Below, one piece after another: positions 35,674 through 44,899 of a stretch of DNA of 64,000 bases. Where the stretch lies: positions 48,348 through 112,347 of the forward strand of contig NZ_LNYK01000007.1 in NCBI RefSeq assembly GCF_001467825.1. Direction: 5' to 3'. The notes beneath the pieces are model-generated. The model was given only the letters and a program-made list of their open reading frames with translations. It made no database searches and was not told the DNA's origin. This stretch comes from Legionella londiniensis (lineage in GTDB: Bacteria > Pseudomonadota > Gammaproteobacteria > Legionellales > Legionellaceae). The translations under genes and the position numbers were made by a program. Every line of letters begins with the position of its first letter. Within the stretch, counting starts at the first letter, position 1.

Positions 35674-36711
35674 ATGGATATAGCCGAGTTATTAGGCTTT
35701 GCAGTTAAAAACAATTCTTCCGATTTGCATTTGTCATCCGGTATGCCCCCGATGATTCGGGTAGACGGCGATTTACGTAAAATTAATGTGCCCGCCCTTC
35801 AACATAAAGACGTCGTAAAGATAATTTATGATATTATGAATGACAAGCAGCGGAAAGAATATGAAGAGAAGCTGGAAACGGATTTTTCCTTTGAAATCAA
35901 AAACATTGCTCGGTTTCGTGTGAATGCGTTTAATCAGGACAGAGGCGCTGCTGCTGTTTTTCGAACCATTCCCTCAAAAATTCTTTCGCTGGAGGATTTG
36001 AATTTACCGCCTGTCTTTAAGGAGCTAGCTTCATATCCCAAGGGGTTGGTACTGGTGACCGGGCCTACCGGTTCAGGAAAAAGCACAACCCTTGCGGCCA
36101 TGATCGACTATATCAATTCAAACCGCTATGAACATATCTTAACAATTGAAGATCCTATCGAATTTGTGCATCAAAGCAATAAGTGCCTCGTAAATCAGCG
36201 GGAAGTCCATCGTGATACTTATAGCTTCAGCGCTGCATTACGCTCCTCGCTCCGTGAAGATCCTGATATCATTCTGGTGGGCGAATTAAGGGATTTGGAA
36301 ACCATACGGCTTGCGATGACAGCTGCTGAAACAGGCCATTTGGTTTTTGGCACATTACACACCAATTCAGCCACCAAAACCATTAACCGAATTATTGATG
36401 TATTTCCAGGCGATGAGAAAGCAATGATTCGTTCCATGCTTTCAGAATCCTTGCAGGCAGTGGTGGCTCAAACCTTGCTGAAAAAAACTGGCGGGGGAAG
36501 GGTTGCTGCCCTGGAAATCATGATTTGCAACGCAGCAATTCGCAACTTAATTCGCGAAGATAAGGTCGCGCAGATGTATTCCGCCATTCAAACTGGCCAG
36601 GCTCAAGGCATGATGACCCTGGATCAGCATCTGGTTCAGCTGGTCAATTCCAACCTCATTGCCCGCCAGACCGCGCGCAACATTGCTTTGAACAAAACGC
36701 TTTTCCAGTGA
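35674..36711 (+). CDS. pilT: Type IV pilus retraction ATPase PilT
   Basis: The 345-residue hexameric ATPase has the N-terminal PAS-like domain NSSDLHLSSGMPPMIRVDGD, Walker A GPTGSGKSTTLAAMIDYI (about residue 128), Asp box ILTIEDPIEFVH, Walker B DPDIILVGELRD, His box HLVFGTLHTNSA, and the AIRNLIRE motif near residue 288 that is typical of PilT rather than PilU. It drives pilus retraction in twitching and DNA uptake. In most gammaproteobacteria it lies beside yggS; here sdaC and the protease gene have been placed between them. Confidence 0.94.
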   Translation: MDIAELLGFAVKNNSSDLHLSSGMPPMIRVDGDLRKINVPALQHKDVVKIIYDIMNDKQRKEYEEKLETDFSFEIKNIARFRVNAFNQDRGAAAVFRTIPSKILSLEDLNLPPVFKELASYPKGLVLVTGPTGSGKSTTLAAMIDYINSNRYEHILTIEDPIEFVHQSNKCLVNQREVHRDTYSFSAALRSSLREDPDIILVGELRDLETIRLAMTAAETGHLVFGTLHTNSATKTINRIIDVFPGDEKAMIRSMLSESLQAVVAQTLLKKTGGGRVAALEIMICNAAIRNLIREDKVAQMYSAIQTGQAQGMMTLDQHLVQLVNSNLIARQTARNIALNKTLFQ

Positions 36712-36753
36712 GGCGTTCTTGAGGGGCTGTTGACAATGCGCGACACCACCCTA

Positions 36754-36779
36754 CATGCCGCAGCTTGTCCGCAGCATGC
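36754..36779. repeat. Degenerate copy of a small palindromic intergenic element
   Basis: CATGCCGCAGCTTGTCCGCAGC followed by ATGCG (given in two pieces) resembles the perfect palindrome ATGCCGCGG-CTTGT-CCGCGGCAT often seen between genes in this bacterial group, with substitutions that break the pairing. It lies in the 190-base pilT-rph gap, which otherwise contains no supported gene. Identification is from memory. Confidence 0.3.
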
Positions 36780-36901
36780 GGGCGCGCTATCCTGGCACAA
36801 ATATTTTCATATCAATCAAGCCAATGCGCATTCGCTTCAGCATAAATTGAACAGAAATTTGCGCATAAAAGTTATTCCGGCTGAATATTGAGCAGAAAAT
36901 T

Positions 36902-37609
36902 TTATGCGTTTTTTTGTATTTGAATTAATTCATTGATTCCTGTTTCAGCAAGTTCCAGCATTTGATTTAATTGCTCCCGGCTAAAACTGCCATCTTCTGC
37001 GGTTCCCTGCAATTCAATAAATTGTCCTTGTTCATTCATGACCACATTCATGTCAGTTTCAGCCAGCACGTCTTCTGCATAATCCAGATCAAGGACAGGC
37101 TGGTTGCGGTATATGCCTACGGATACGGCAGATACATAGTTGAACGTTGGGTTTTTCCGTAATTTTTCTCTGCCAACCATCCAGCTGATTGCATCCTTTA
37201 AGGCAACGCAAGCGCCGGTTATGGCCGCAGTTCTTGTTCCGCCATCAGCCTGAATCACATCGCAATCCAAAGTAATGGTGGTTTCGCCAAGCGTTTTCAA
37301 ATCGATGCAAGTGCGTAATGAACGGCCAATCAAACGCTGAATTTCCAGTGTTCTTCCTCCCTGCTTGCCTTTGCTGGCTTCCCGCTCACTGCGGCTATGG
37401 GTAGAACGAGGCAACATGCCGTATTCTGCAGTGATCCAGCCCTGATTTTTTCCTTTTAGAAACCTTGGCACGCCGTCCGTCACTGTTGCAGTGCATAAAA
37501 CACGGGTCTGACCAAATTCAACAAGCACAGAACCCTCGGCATGAGCCGTGTAATGGCGAGTAATTTTAACAGGTCTTAGTTGATTTGGTTCTCTGTTACT
37601 TGGACGCAT
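36902..37609 (-). CDS. rph: Ribonuclease PH
   Basis: The 235-residue phosphorolytic exonuclease trims tRNA 3' ends. It begins [20 protein letters not shown], then [36 protein letters not shown], the RNA/phosphate-binding [14 protein letters not shown], and the active-site [19 protein letters not shown]. The start at 37609 is chosen because the 12 upstream in-frame residues fall outside the family pattern and a GAGGATACCA-type site precedes it. It converges with pilT and is divergent from yicC. Confidence 0.95.
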   Translation of the reverse strand: MRPSNREPNQLRPVKITRHYTAHAEGSVLVEFGQTRVLCTATVTDGVPRFLKGKNQGWITAEYGMLPRSTHSRSEREASKGKQGGRTLEIQRLIGRSLRTCIDLKTLGETTITLDCDVIQADGGTRTAAITGACVALKDAISWMVGREKLRKNPTFNYVSAVSVGIYRNQPVLDLDYAEDVLAETDMNVVMNEQGQFIELQGTAEDGSFSREQLNQMLELAETGINELIQIQKNA

Positions 37610-37848
37610 GTTGGTATCCTCTTGCAAAATGGTGAAGTTTAACATATCAGGGATGATTTACAGAAGTTCGCTTGGAACGCCTAAGGTTAAGATCATGTCA
37701 TTGCGATGGCAGAATGTGTTTTAATGACATAAATAGTCCATGATATAACAAAATATGATTTGCCCTGTTGAGCAGTGATTAGCATGCCTGTTTGCTTTTA
37801 TAACAATTTAAGGTATAGTCGCCCAAAACTGTTCAGCTGGTAGATTAA

Positions 37849-38715
37849 ATGACATACAGTATGACGGCATTCTCCAGAGTAGAAAACCAGATTGGTCAAA
37901 AACTGCTTTGCTGGGAAATAAAATCAGTTAATCATCGCTATCTTGACGCATCTTTTCGCTTGCCGGAAGCATTTCGAATGCTGGAAGCAGGCTTAAGGGA
38001 AAAGCTTCGCGGGCAGATCCACAGGGGGAAATTAGACTGTTTTCTTAAAATCAGCGGTTTAAGTGATGAAAATCAGCCTATAGTAATTCATGATACTCTG
38101 ATAAGAACAATGCTGGACGCAGGATCTTCCATAGCCATGAAATATGGCTTGGCTAATGATTTAACGCTGAGCCAGGTTTTAAATTGGCCAGGTGCGATAG
38201 AAGTTGCCGATTCTGATGGCGGAGTGCTTGCAAAGGATGTACTCGATACATTTGCAGAAGCATTGAAGCAGTTATTAATTGCAAGGGAAACAGAAGGCCG
38301 TGCATTGGACAAAAGCATTCAATCACGCCTTGCTCTTCTCAAAAAAGAAGTGCGGCAAGCGAAAGAAGAGACTTCTTCTATTGCGCTCCAGCAGCGGGAA
38401 AAACTGCAAAACCGCTTGGATAGTTTACAAATGGCGGTAGATAAAAGCCGCCTTGAGCAGGAAATTGCCTTGTTGATTACCCGGCTTGATGTCAGTGAGG
38501 AGCTGGATAGATTGGACATGCATATCCATGAGGTGTCCCGCACCTTACAGAGCGCGGAGCCCGTTGGCAGGCGTCTTGATTTTTTAATGCAGGAGTTGAA
38601 TCGGGAAGCAAATACCCTAAGTTCAAAATCAGATTCAGCGCTTTTAACCAAGCATGCGGTTGAGATGAAAGTGCTGATCGAACAGATGCGGGAACAAATT
38701 CAAAACATTGAGTAA
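37849..38715 (+). CDS. yicC: YicC family endoribonuclease
   Basis: The 288-residue protein starts YSMTAFSRVENQIG and contains CWEIKSVNHRYLDASFRLPE plus GKLDCFLKI; its C-terminus (LDFLMQELNREANTLSSKS) is the conserved DUF1732 part. Recent work describes YicC proteins as RNases acting on small RNA. The gene sits 3 bases before gmk, a widely kept pairing. Long coiled helices fill residues 150-230. Confidence 0.9.
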   Translation: MTYSMTAFSRVENQIGQKLLCWEIKSVNHRYLDASFRLPEAFRMLEAGLREKLRGQIHRGKLDCFLKISGLSDENQPIVIHDTLIRTMLDAGSSIAMKYGLANDLTLSQVLNWPGAIEVADSDGGVLAKDVLDTFAEALKQLLIARETEGRALDKSIQSRLALLKKEVRQAKEETSSIALQQREKLQNRLDSLQMAVDKSRLEQEIALLITRLDVSEELDRLDMHIHEVSRTLQSAEPVGRRLDFLMQELNREANTLSSKSDSALLTKHAVEMKVLIEQMREQIQNIE

Positions 38716-38718
38716 AAA

Positions 38719-39348
38719 ATGGCAGAACGATATCCAGGTAGTCTTTTTATTGTAGCTGCGCCTTCTGGAGGCGGCAAAACCAGTTTGGTCAAAAAACTGG
38801 TGAGTGCGCTAGATAATATTGAAATTTCCATTTCTCATACCACACGCCAAAAACGGCCGGGCGAACAATCGGGGGTGGATTATTTTTTTGTGTCGGAAGA
38901 GGAATTTAAAGACATGATCGACGCAGGCGCTTTTGTAGAATATGCCCGCGTATTTGGCCAGTATTACGGTACGTCGGTGGAGCAGATTCAAGATCGCCTG
39001 CAGGCAGGTATTGATGTCGTGCTGGATATAGATTGGCAGGGGGCCCAACAAATCAAGCAACAATTTAAAAACGCAGTCGGAATTTTTGTGATTCCCCCCT
39101 CGCTTGATACCCTAAAGCAGCGTCTCACTTCCCGCCGGCAAGATGATGAAGAAGTGATTCAAAAGCGAATGCAGTCAGCCAAGGATGAAATGAGCCACTA
39201 TCATGAGTTTGATTATTTAATCATCAATGATGATTTTGAAAAAGCAGCTCATCAATTGCAGTCAATTGTGACCGCTCACCGTTTGAGAATGCAAAGACAG
39301 CGTATAGAGCAAAAACAATTGCTTTCCTTCCTGCTATCATCGCAGTAA
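38719..39348 (+). CDS. gmk: Guanylate kinase
   Basis: The 209-residue enzyme phosphorylates GMP to GDP. P-loop [17 protein letters not shown] is at residues 11-27; the GMP-binding region shows [20 protein letters not shown] and [15 protein letters not shown]; and [11 protein letters not shown] follows. The ATG lies 3 bases after yicC, so the two are co-transcribed. rpoZ and spoT downstream also deal with guanine nucleotides or (p)ppGpp, a frequent order. Confidence 0.96.
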   Translation: MAERYPGSLFIVAAPSGGGKTSLVKKLVSALDNIEISISHTTRQKRPGEQSGVDYFFVSEEEFKDMIDAGAFVEYARVFGQYYGTSVEQIQDRLQAGIDVVLDIDWQGAQQIKQQFKNAVGIFVIPPSLDTLKQRLTSRRQDDEEVIQKRMQSAKDEMSHYHEFDYLIINDDFEKAAHQLQSIVTAHRLRMQRQRIEQKQLLSFLLSSQ

Positions 39349-39365
39349 AATAATAGATCGCACTA

Positions 39366-39576
39366 TTTTTGACAGTTAATCAATCCCGAGTACAGATAAA
39401 GCATATCAATGCTTAACAGTACGGGTTTGGTTGCAGACAAAAAACTGTCAAAACTGGATGCGGTTTGTGGTAAATTAATCCAGTAGCAGCTCAGGGCGGT
39501 GGTTATGCCTCGGTGAACCATCGTTTCTTGAGGAGCTAGGTTATGAGTTAGTCCAGTATTCGGGCGCCAACGCACC
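39366..39576 (+). ncRNA. Highly structured non-coding region between gmk and rpoZ (candidate structured RNA or leader)
   Basis: The 317-base gap contains a series of perfect or near-perfect inverted repeats and no protein frame. An 11-bp outer stem pairs TTTTGACAGTT (39367-39377) with AACTGTCAAAA (39443-39453). Nested inside are CCC-GA-GTAC (39385-39393) with GTACGGG (39419-39425), and AAGCAT/ATGCTT (39399-39414, loop ATCA). Next come ACTGGAT/ATCCAGT (39453-39459 and 39478-39484, mutually exclusive at one base with the first stem), CGGTGGTT/AACCATCG (39497-39523, one G-U pair), and GGGCG/CGC-A-CC (39562-39576). The plus strand is favoured only by the G-U pair and by gene direction. Function unknown. 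Confidence 0.4.
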
Positions 39577-39665
39577 CAACTATTGCTATTATATAAGTAA
39601 TAGATTTTTAAATATCAGCAAGTTGGCGATGTTTGTCAAGGTTTATAATTTCGTAGAGGTAATGT

Positions 39666-39869
39666 ATGGCACGTGTGACGGTTGAAGATTGCTTGGAACA
39701 TGTAAACAATCGTTTTGAACTGGTGATGCTTGCTTCCAAGCGCGCGCGGGAAATTGCGGTAAAGGGCGCGCAGCCTTTGGTGGAATGGGAAAATGACAAG
39801 CCAACTGTAGTCGCGCTGCGCGAAATCGCAGAAGGATTGATTACTCCGGAAATTTTAGAAAAAGAATAA
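39666..39869 (+). CDS. rpoZ: RNA polymerase omega subunit
   Basis: The 67-residue protein begins [20 protein letters not shown] and continues [18 protein letters not shown], the conserved core that clamps the beta' C-terminus. It helps polymerase assembly and forms part of a (p)ppGpp site. AGAGG lies 7 bases upstream of the ATG. A TATAAT at 39644-39649 seems too near the start to be its main promoter. It precedes spoT, as in E. coli. Confidence 0.96.
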   Translation: MARVTVEDCLEHVNNRFELVMLASKRAREIAVKGAQPLVEWENDKPTVVALREIAEGLITPEILEKE

Positions 39870-39962
39870 GAGATGTTTTTATTCTTTGACTGAAAAGGTT
39901 TTTTAGAGATAAAAAATGGTCAAAAACAGCTTGTGGCATCTGGCTGTTATCGAACATCAAGT

Positions 39963-39982
39963 GGCTTTTCCTGGGAAAAGCC
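39963..39982. repeat. Perfect inverted repeat upstream of spoT
   Basis: GGCTTTTC (39963-39970) pairs with GAAAAGCC (39975-39982) around a CTGG loop. There is no U-tract after it on the plus strand, so it is not a classical terminator; it may be a leader hairpin or attenuating structure between rpoZ and spoT. A TATAAT follows close by (about 39999-40004), a possible spoT promoter -10 without a good -35. Confidence 0.5.
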
Positions 39983-40029
39983 ATAATCAGACTATAGTTA
40001 TAATATTGTTGAGATAAATAGGGTTTTCC

Positions 40030-42177
40030 ATGGTGGAAATGCAGGAGCGCTGCGTGAACTATTTTAAGGCATTACATGAGGAGCTTAAATGCTACTTGAA
40101 GCCTGAGCAAATCAAAAAGTGCTTTCAGGCTTATCTGGTTGCAGAAAAAGCTCATCAAGGCCAAATGCGCCGTTCAGGTGAAGCATACATCAGCCATCCG
40201 GTAGCGGCAGCGCAGATTCTTGCCCATATGCGTCTTGATTATCAGACTATCATGGCAACCTTGCTCCATGATGTGGTGGAAGATACAACGCTCAGTAAAA
40301 ATGATTTAACCCGAAAATTTGGTGAAGATGTAACGGCGCTGGTAGATGGGGTGACCAAGTTAACCAAAATCAAGTTTGAGTCACGGGCTGAGGCACAGGC
40401 TGAAAATTTCAGGAAAATGGTGCTGGCGATGGTCAAGGATATTCGCGTTATCATCGTCAAGCTTGCTGACAGACTTCATAATATGCGCACCCTTGGCGTG
40501 CTGCCGCGTGGAAAAAAAAAACGAATTGCCATTGAAACCCTGGAAATATACGCACCCATCGCAAACCGCCTTGGAATGCATGCCTTTTATACCGAGCTCG
40601 AAGACTTGGGGTTTAAAGCACTTTATCCCTTGCGTTACCGGGCCATCAAGTCAGCCGTAGAAAAAACCCGTGGAAACAGGCGGGAACTAACCCAGAAAAT
40701 TGAACAGGATCTGCAGGAAGCGTTAAGCAAGCTTCACATACCCTTTGAGCAGGTCTTCGGCCGTGAAAAGCATTTATACAGTATTTATCGTAAAATGCGG
40801 CAAAAAAAAGCTTCTTTTGCCGAGATAACTGATGTATTTGCCTTTCGGGTTATCACAGACAATATCGATTCCTGCTATCGGGTATTGGGCGCATTGCATC
40901 AAACTTACAAGCCTGTTCCCCAGCGCTTTAAGGATTATATAGGCATCCCTAAAGTTAACGGTTATCAATCGCTGCACACCACGCTTTTTGGTCCATATGG
41001 AGTGCCTCTTGAGGTTCAGATCCGTACTCATGATATGGATAATGTAGCCGAAAATGGCGTTGCGGCTCACTGGATTTATAAATCTTCGGGGCTTGAGGTC
41101 AATGAAGCGCAGTTGCGCGCCCGGGAATGGGTTCAGCGCCTGCTTGAAATGCAGCGAAGCAGCGGAGATTCTCTTGAGTTTATCGAGCATGTCAAAGTTG
41201 ATCTTTTCCCCGATGAAGTTTATGTTTTTACGCCTAAAGGGGATATCATGGAATTGCCCAAAGGGGCAACTCCTGTTGATTTTGCCTATGCTGTGCATTC
41301 AGATGTTGGGAACAGCTGTGTTGCGGCCAAAGTCAATCGCCGCCTGGTACCGCTCAGTATTCCCTTAACCAATGGCCAGACAGTTGAGGTGATTACCGCC
41401 CCCAGTGCGCACCCTAATCCTGCCTGGTTAAATTTTGTGGTCACCGGGAAAGCCCGGAGCAATATTCGAAGCTTTCTAAAAAGCCAGCAACATGCAGAAT
41501 CCATTGCCCTTGGCCAACGTTTGCTGGAGCAGGCGTTTACTGAATTAGGCAGTGATTACGCGAAAATACCGAAGGAATCTTTGCAGGCATTAATGAACGA
41601 TTTGAATTATAAATCAGTTGATGATTTATTGTATGCCCTGGGTATCGGCAATCAAATGCCCATGGTGATTGCCAAGCGTCTGGTCGCTGCCCAGGAGAGC
41701 GGCGATTTGGTCAAAACAGCGCAAAACAGGCCGCTTGCCATCAAGGGAACTGAAGGGATGGTCGTTCATTTTGCCGAGTGTTGCCAGCCGATCCCCGGCG
41801 ATAATATTGTTGGCCGTTTTCAGCAGGGAAGGGGAATTCTTGTCCATACGATTGACTGTCCAAGCGTTAAAAAAATACGCAGCAATCCAGAGCAGTTTAT
41901 TTCCTTGCGCTGGGATGAGGAAGTTCAAGGCGAATTTTGGGTAGATATTACCGTAGAGGTGACTAATGAGCGCGGCGTGCTTGCAGCGCTGGCTACCGCA
42001 ATTTCTGAAGCGGAGTCCAATATAGGCAATATCAATGTGGATCCGAGAGATGGGCGCCATAATGCCGTAACTTTTTCGTTGAGCGTCTGTAACCGGACCC
42101 ATCTCGCGCGCGTGATGCGCCGTTTGCGCGCCAACAAGGTGGTGCTGCGCCTTTATCGAAACAAACATGGAGATTAG
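40030..42177 (+). CDS. spoT: Bifunctional (p)ppGpp synthetase/hydrolase
   Basis: This 715-residue RSH protein has an HD hydrolase domain (about 30-180) with HQGQMRRSGEAYISHP and LLHDVVEDTTLS, which indicates hydrolase function. The synthetase domain (about 230-370) has GREKHLYSIYRKM, DVFAFRVITD and GYQSLHTTL. A TGS domain has DLFPDEVYVFTPKGDIMELP. A C-terminal ACT domain has VEVTNERGVLAALATAISE. All four parts are complete. The start at 40030 has a weak site; 40039 is an alternative. ridA starts immediately after its stop codon. Confidence 0.95.
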   Translation: MVEMQERCVNYFKALHEELKCYLKPEQIKKCFQAYLVAEKAHQGQMRRSGEAYISHPVAAAQILAHMRLDYQTIMATLLHDVVEDTTLSKNDLTRKFGEDVTALVDGVTKLTKIKFESRAEAQAENFRKMVLAMVKDIRVIIVKLADRLHNMRTLGVLPRGKKKRIAIETLEIYAPIANRLGMHAFYTELEDLGFKALYPLRYRAIKSAVEKTRGNRRELTQKIEQDLQEALSKLHIPFEQVFGREKHLYSIYRKMRQKKASFAEITDVFAFRVITDNIDSCYRVLGALHQTYKPVPQRFKDYIGIPKVNGYQSLHTTLFGPYGVPLEVQIRTHDMDNVAENGVAAHWIYKSSGLEVNEAQLRAREWVQRLLEMQRSSGDSLEFIEHVKVDLFPDEVYVFTPKGDIMELPKGATPVDFAYAVHSDVGNSCVAAKVNRRLVPLSIPLTNGQTVEVITAPSAHPNPAWLNFVVTGKARSNIRSFLKSQQHAESIALGQRLLEQAFTELGSDYAKIPKESLQALMNDLNYKSVDDLLYALGIGNQMPMVIAKRLVAAQESGDLVKTAQNRPLAIKGTEGMVVHFAECCQPIPGDNIVGRFQQGRGILVHTIDCPSVKKIRSNPEQFISLRWDEEVQGEFWVDITVEVTNERGVLAALATAISEAESNIGNINVDPRDGRHNAVTFSLSVCNRTHLARVMRRLRANKVVLRLYRNKHGD

Positions 42178-42564
42178 ATGATGCAAGTGATTCAAACCGA
42201 ATTGGCTCCCGCAGCTATCGGAACGTACAGTCAGGCAATAGCAACCGGCAATGTTGTCTATCTTTCCGGACAAATACCTCTTGATCCTAAAACCGGGCAA
42301 TTGTGCAGCGATGAAATCCGCTTGCAGATAAAACAGGTTCTTGACAATCTTTCAGCGGTTTGCGAGGCTGCCGGCGGCAGTTTAAAGCATATTGTGAAAT
42401 TATCTGTTTATCTCACTGATTTAAATCATTTTCCTTTAATCAATGAAGCCATGTCGCATTATTTTAATGAGCCTTATCCTGCGCGGGCAGCAATAGGTGT
42501 AGCGTCACTTCCCAGAAATTCACAGGTTGAAATGGATGCCATTATGGTATTGCCTGAAAATTAA
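42178..42564 (+). CDS. ridA: RidA/YjgF enamine/imine deaminase
   Basis: The 128-residue protein has the typical [38 protein letters not shown] and [22 protein letters not shown]; the Arg in PARAAIGV binds the substrate carboxylate. It hydrolyses reactive 2-aminoacrylate-type intermediates from PLP enzymes. The ATGATG start directly abuts the spoT stop; either ATG is possible. Confidence 0.95.
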   Translation: MMQVIQTELAPAAIGTYSQAIATGNVVYLSGQIPLDPKTGQLCSDEIRLQIKQVLDNLSAVCEAAGGSLKHIVKLSVYLTDLNHFPLINEAMSHYFNEPYPARAAIGVASLPRNSQVEMDAIMVLPEN

Positions 42565-42570
42565 TTTTTT

Positions 42571-44418
42571 ATGAGTATTATTTCTCTTCACAGGATCCGC
42601 CTGAATATTGCTGGCAAAAGCTTGCTCGATGAGATTGACTGGCAAATTGGGCAACAAGAGCGCATTGCCCTGGTTGGCCGGAACGGCGCCGGGAAATCAA
42701 CCTTGTTGCGGTTGCTCCAAGGGCAAATTGTTCCAGACAGCGGCCAAATGCATATCATTTCGGGCTTGCGTATTGCAGGGTTGACCCAGGAAATTCCAGA
42801 AAACAATGAAGGCTTGGTGTATGACTATCTGACTGATGGCCTTGGAAAAACCGGTGAGATATTCGCAAAATTCCGTTTTTACTCCAAAGAGAACGATGCA
42901 GGTAAAATTGCTTTTTATCAGCAGCAAATTGATGGGTTGCACGCTTGGGATATTTTGCCCAAAATTGAATCTATGGCAAGCAGGCTTGGCCTTGACCTTG
43001 ACGCGCGCATGCAAACACTTTCTGGAGGAAAAAAACGCCAGGTGTTGCTCGCTGCTGCCTTGGTTGCAGAGCCTGATTTATTGTTATTGGATGAGCCGAC
43101 CAACCATCTCGATTTAAACGCCATTGAATGGCTGGAATCTTATTTGAAAAATTATTCAGGCAGTGTTTTGCTCATCACCCACGATCGTGAGTTTTTAAAA
43201 AGAGTGGCGACACGGATTGTAGAGATTGACCGAGGCCAGTTGTATCCGTATGACTGTGATTATGATACCTATCTTAAGCGCAGGGAAGACAGGCTTTTGG
43301 CAGAAGAAAAGCAGCATCAATTATTTGACAAGCAGTTAAGTGAAGAGGAAGCATGGATTCGGCAGGGCATTAAAGCCAGAAGAACCCGCAATGAAGGCAG
43401 GGTGCGTGCCTTAAAAGCCATGCGTGAAGCATATAAGCAAAGAAGAAAAGTCCAGGGACAGATAAAATCGCCCAAACTGGATACGGCTCTATCCGGTCAA
43501 TTAGTGATCGAAGCAAATCATCTAAATTATTCTATTGCGGGCAAGTCCATTGTGGATGATTTTTCATTACTGCTGGCCCGCGGGGATAAAGTGGGTATTA
43601 TCGGGCCAAATGGTTGTGGTAAAACGACCCTGGTGCGCTTGCTGCTGGGAGAGCTAAAGCCCGATTCGGGCAATATCCGCCATGGCACAAATCTTGCCAT
43701 CGCTTATTTTGATCAGTTGCGCAGTCATTTGGATGAACAGAAAACCGTCATGGCCAATGTTGCCGATGGGGCGGAATTTGTCACAGTTAATGGTAAATCA
43801 AAGCATGTGGCAAGCTATTTACGCGACTTTTTATTTCCCCCTGAAACGTTTAATCAGCCGGTCTCTGTTCTTTCAGGCGGGGAACGCAATCGTTTGGTTC
43901 TGGCAAAACTCTTCGCCAAGCCATTTAATTTGCTCGTGATGGATGAGCCGACTAATGATTTGGATATTGAAACTTTGGAATTGCTGGAGGCCTTGCTGGT
44001 TGATTACAAAGGAACCCTATTGTTAATCAGCCATGACCGAATGTTTATCAACCATGTGGTAACAAGCGTTTTAGTCTACGAGGGCAAAGGCAGGTTTAAT
44101 GAATACCCGGGCGGATACGATGAGTATCAACTCGTAAAAAAACAACAGAAAATCCCGGTAAAAGCCGATGTTGCTCATAAAAGACATTACCAGGATAAAC
44201 TAACATACAATGAACAAAGGGAATTATCACAGCTGCCAAAGCAAATTGAATTGCATGAAAAGACCATTGAAAGATTGCAATTGGAAATGACTGAGCCTGC
44301 TTTTTACCAGCAAAGTCCTGAAATAATAGCTGAGGCAAGGCAACGACTGGAAGAAGCAGAAACAAAACTTTCACTGCTTTATGAGCGTTGGGAAGAGCTG
44401 GAAATCAAACAGGGGTAA
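42571..44418 (+). CDS. uup: ABC-F ATPase (Uup-like)
   Basis: The 615-residue soluble protein has two ABC domains without membrane helices. Domain 1: Walker A VGRNGAGKSTLL, signature LSGGKKRQ, Walker B LLLLDEPTNHLD. Domain 2: Walker A IGPNGCGKTTLV, signature LSGGERNR, Walker B LLVMDEPTNDLD. Between them is the linker with DTYLKRREDRLLAEEKQ; a coiled C-terminal region (about 540-615) is the Uup-type DNA-binding tail. ABC-F proteins act on the ribosome; Uup also influences transposon excision. It follows ridA by 6 bases. Confidence 0.88.
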   Translation: MSIISLHRIRLNIAGKSLLDEIDWQIGQQERIALVGRNGAGKSTLLRLLQGQIVPDSGQMHIISGLRIAGLTQEIPENNEGLVYDYLTDGLGKTGEIFAKFRFYSKENDAGKIAFYQQQIDGLHAWDILPKIESMASRLGLDLDARMQTLSGGKKRQVLLAAALVAEPDLLLLDEPTNHLDLNAIEWLESYLKNYSGSVLLITHDREFLKRVATRIVEIDRGQLYPYDCDYDTYLKRREDRLLAEEKQHQLFDKQLSEEEAWIRQGIKARRTRNEGRVRALKAMREAYKQRRKVQGQIKSPKLDTALSGQLVIEANHLNYSIAGKSIVDDFSLLLARGDKVGIIGPNGCGKTTLVRLLLGELKPDSGNIRHGTNLAIAYFDQLRSHLDEQKTVMANVADGAEFVTVNGKSKHVASYLRDFLFPPETFNQPVSVLSGGERNRLVLAKLFAKPFNLLVMDEPTNDLDIETLELLEALLVDYKGTLLLISHDRMFINHVVTSVLVYEGKGRFNEYPGGYDEYQLVKKQQKIPVKADVAHKRHYQDKLTYNEQRELSQLPKQIELHEKTIERLQLEMTEPAFYQQSPEIIAEARQRLEEAETKLSLLYERWEELEIKQG

Positions 44419-44421
44419 TCC

Positions 44422-44829
44422 ATGCTGTTGACACTTGCATTGATAATTTTGGGTACCTCCATTTTGGTATTTTTTTCTGATGAGTTTGCAAGGATAATCA
44501 AAAAATTATTTTCAGTTTACTGGATAAGACTCCTGCTTCCGATAATCATCGTCTCCATGCTGATTGAGCATTATATGGACTGGGTTTTTTGGCTGCTGCT
44601 GAGGGGCAAGGAATTCATACTCGAGCTGGTTTATTGCATCAACGCTCCCCTGCACCTTGAAACCACAGTCATTGCCCAAATCATCTTCCTGTTTTTAATC
44701 GCCAATATTCCCATATGGATATTGCATCTTCTGGCAAAACGGAAGATGATCCCCAAGCCCTGGGAGCATACCTATTTGACAAGCATTCTCTTATGGGTTG
44801 TGGCGGTTATCCTGTTGATTGTTCCCTAG
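44422..44829 (+). CDS. Small integral membrane protein, function unknown
   Basis: The 135-residue protein has four predicted membrane helices (about 2-17, 33-52, 84-104, 118-134) linked by short charged loops (KRKMIPKPWEHTY). It begins 3 bases after the ABC-F stop, so it is likely the last gene of the gmk/spoT/ridA/uup-side transcription. I do not recognise a family. The gap to 44900 shows no terminator. Confidence 0.68.
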   Translation: MLLTLALIILGTSILVFFSDEFARIIKKLFSVYWIRLLLPIIIVSMLIEHYMDWVFWLLLRGKEFILELVYCINAPLHLETTVIAQIIFLFLIANIPIWILHLLAKRKMIPKPWEHTYLTSILLWVVAVILLIVP

Positions 44830-44899
44830 GACAGGCGTGGCGCCTTACACAAAGATCGTCGTTTGAACATCCGCTAAACTTCGTGGTCTGCTGCCGGTG

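Noticed and set aside
36736..36891. 51-residue open frame after pilT
   Set aside because: It has no ribosome site, spans the degenerate palindrome and has no recognisable protein features.
39644..39649. TATAAT just before rpoZ as its promoter
   Set aside because: A start from it would lie about 10 bases before the ATG, inside the ribosome site, and the TTGGCG upstream is only 15 bases away.
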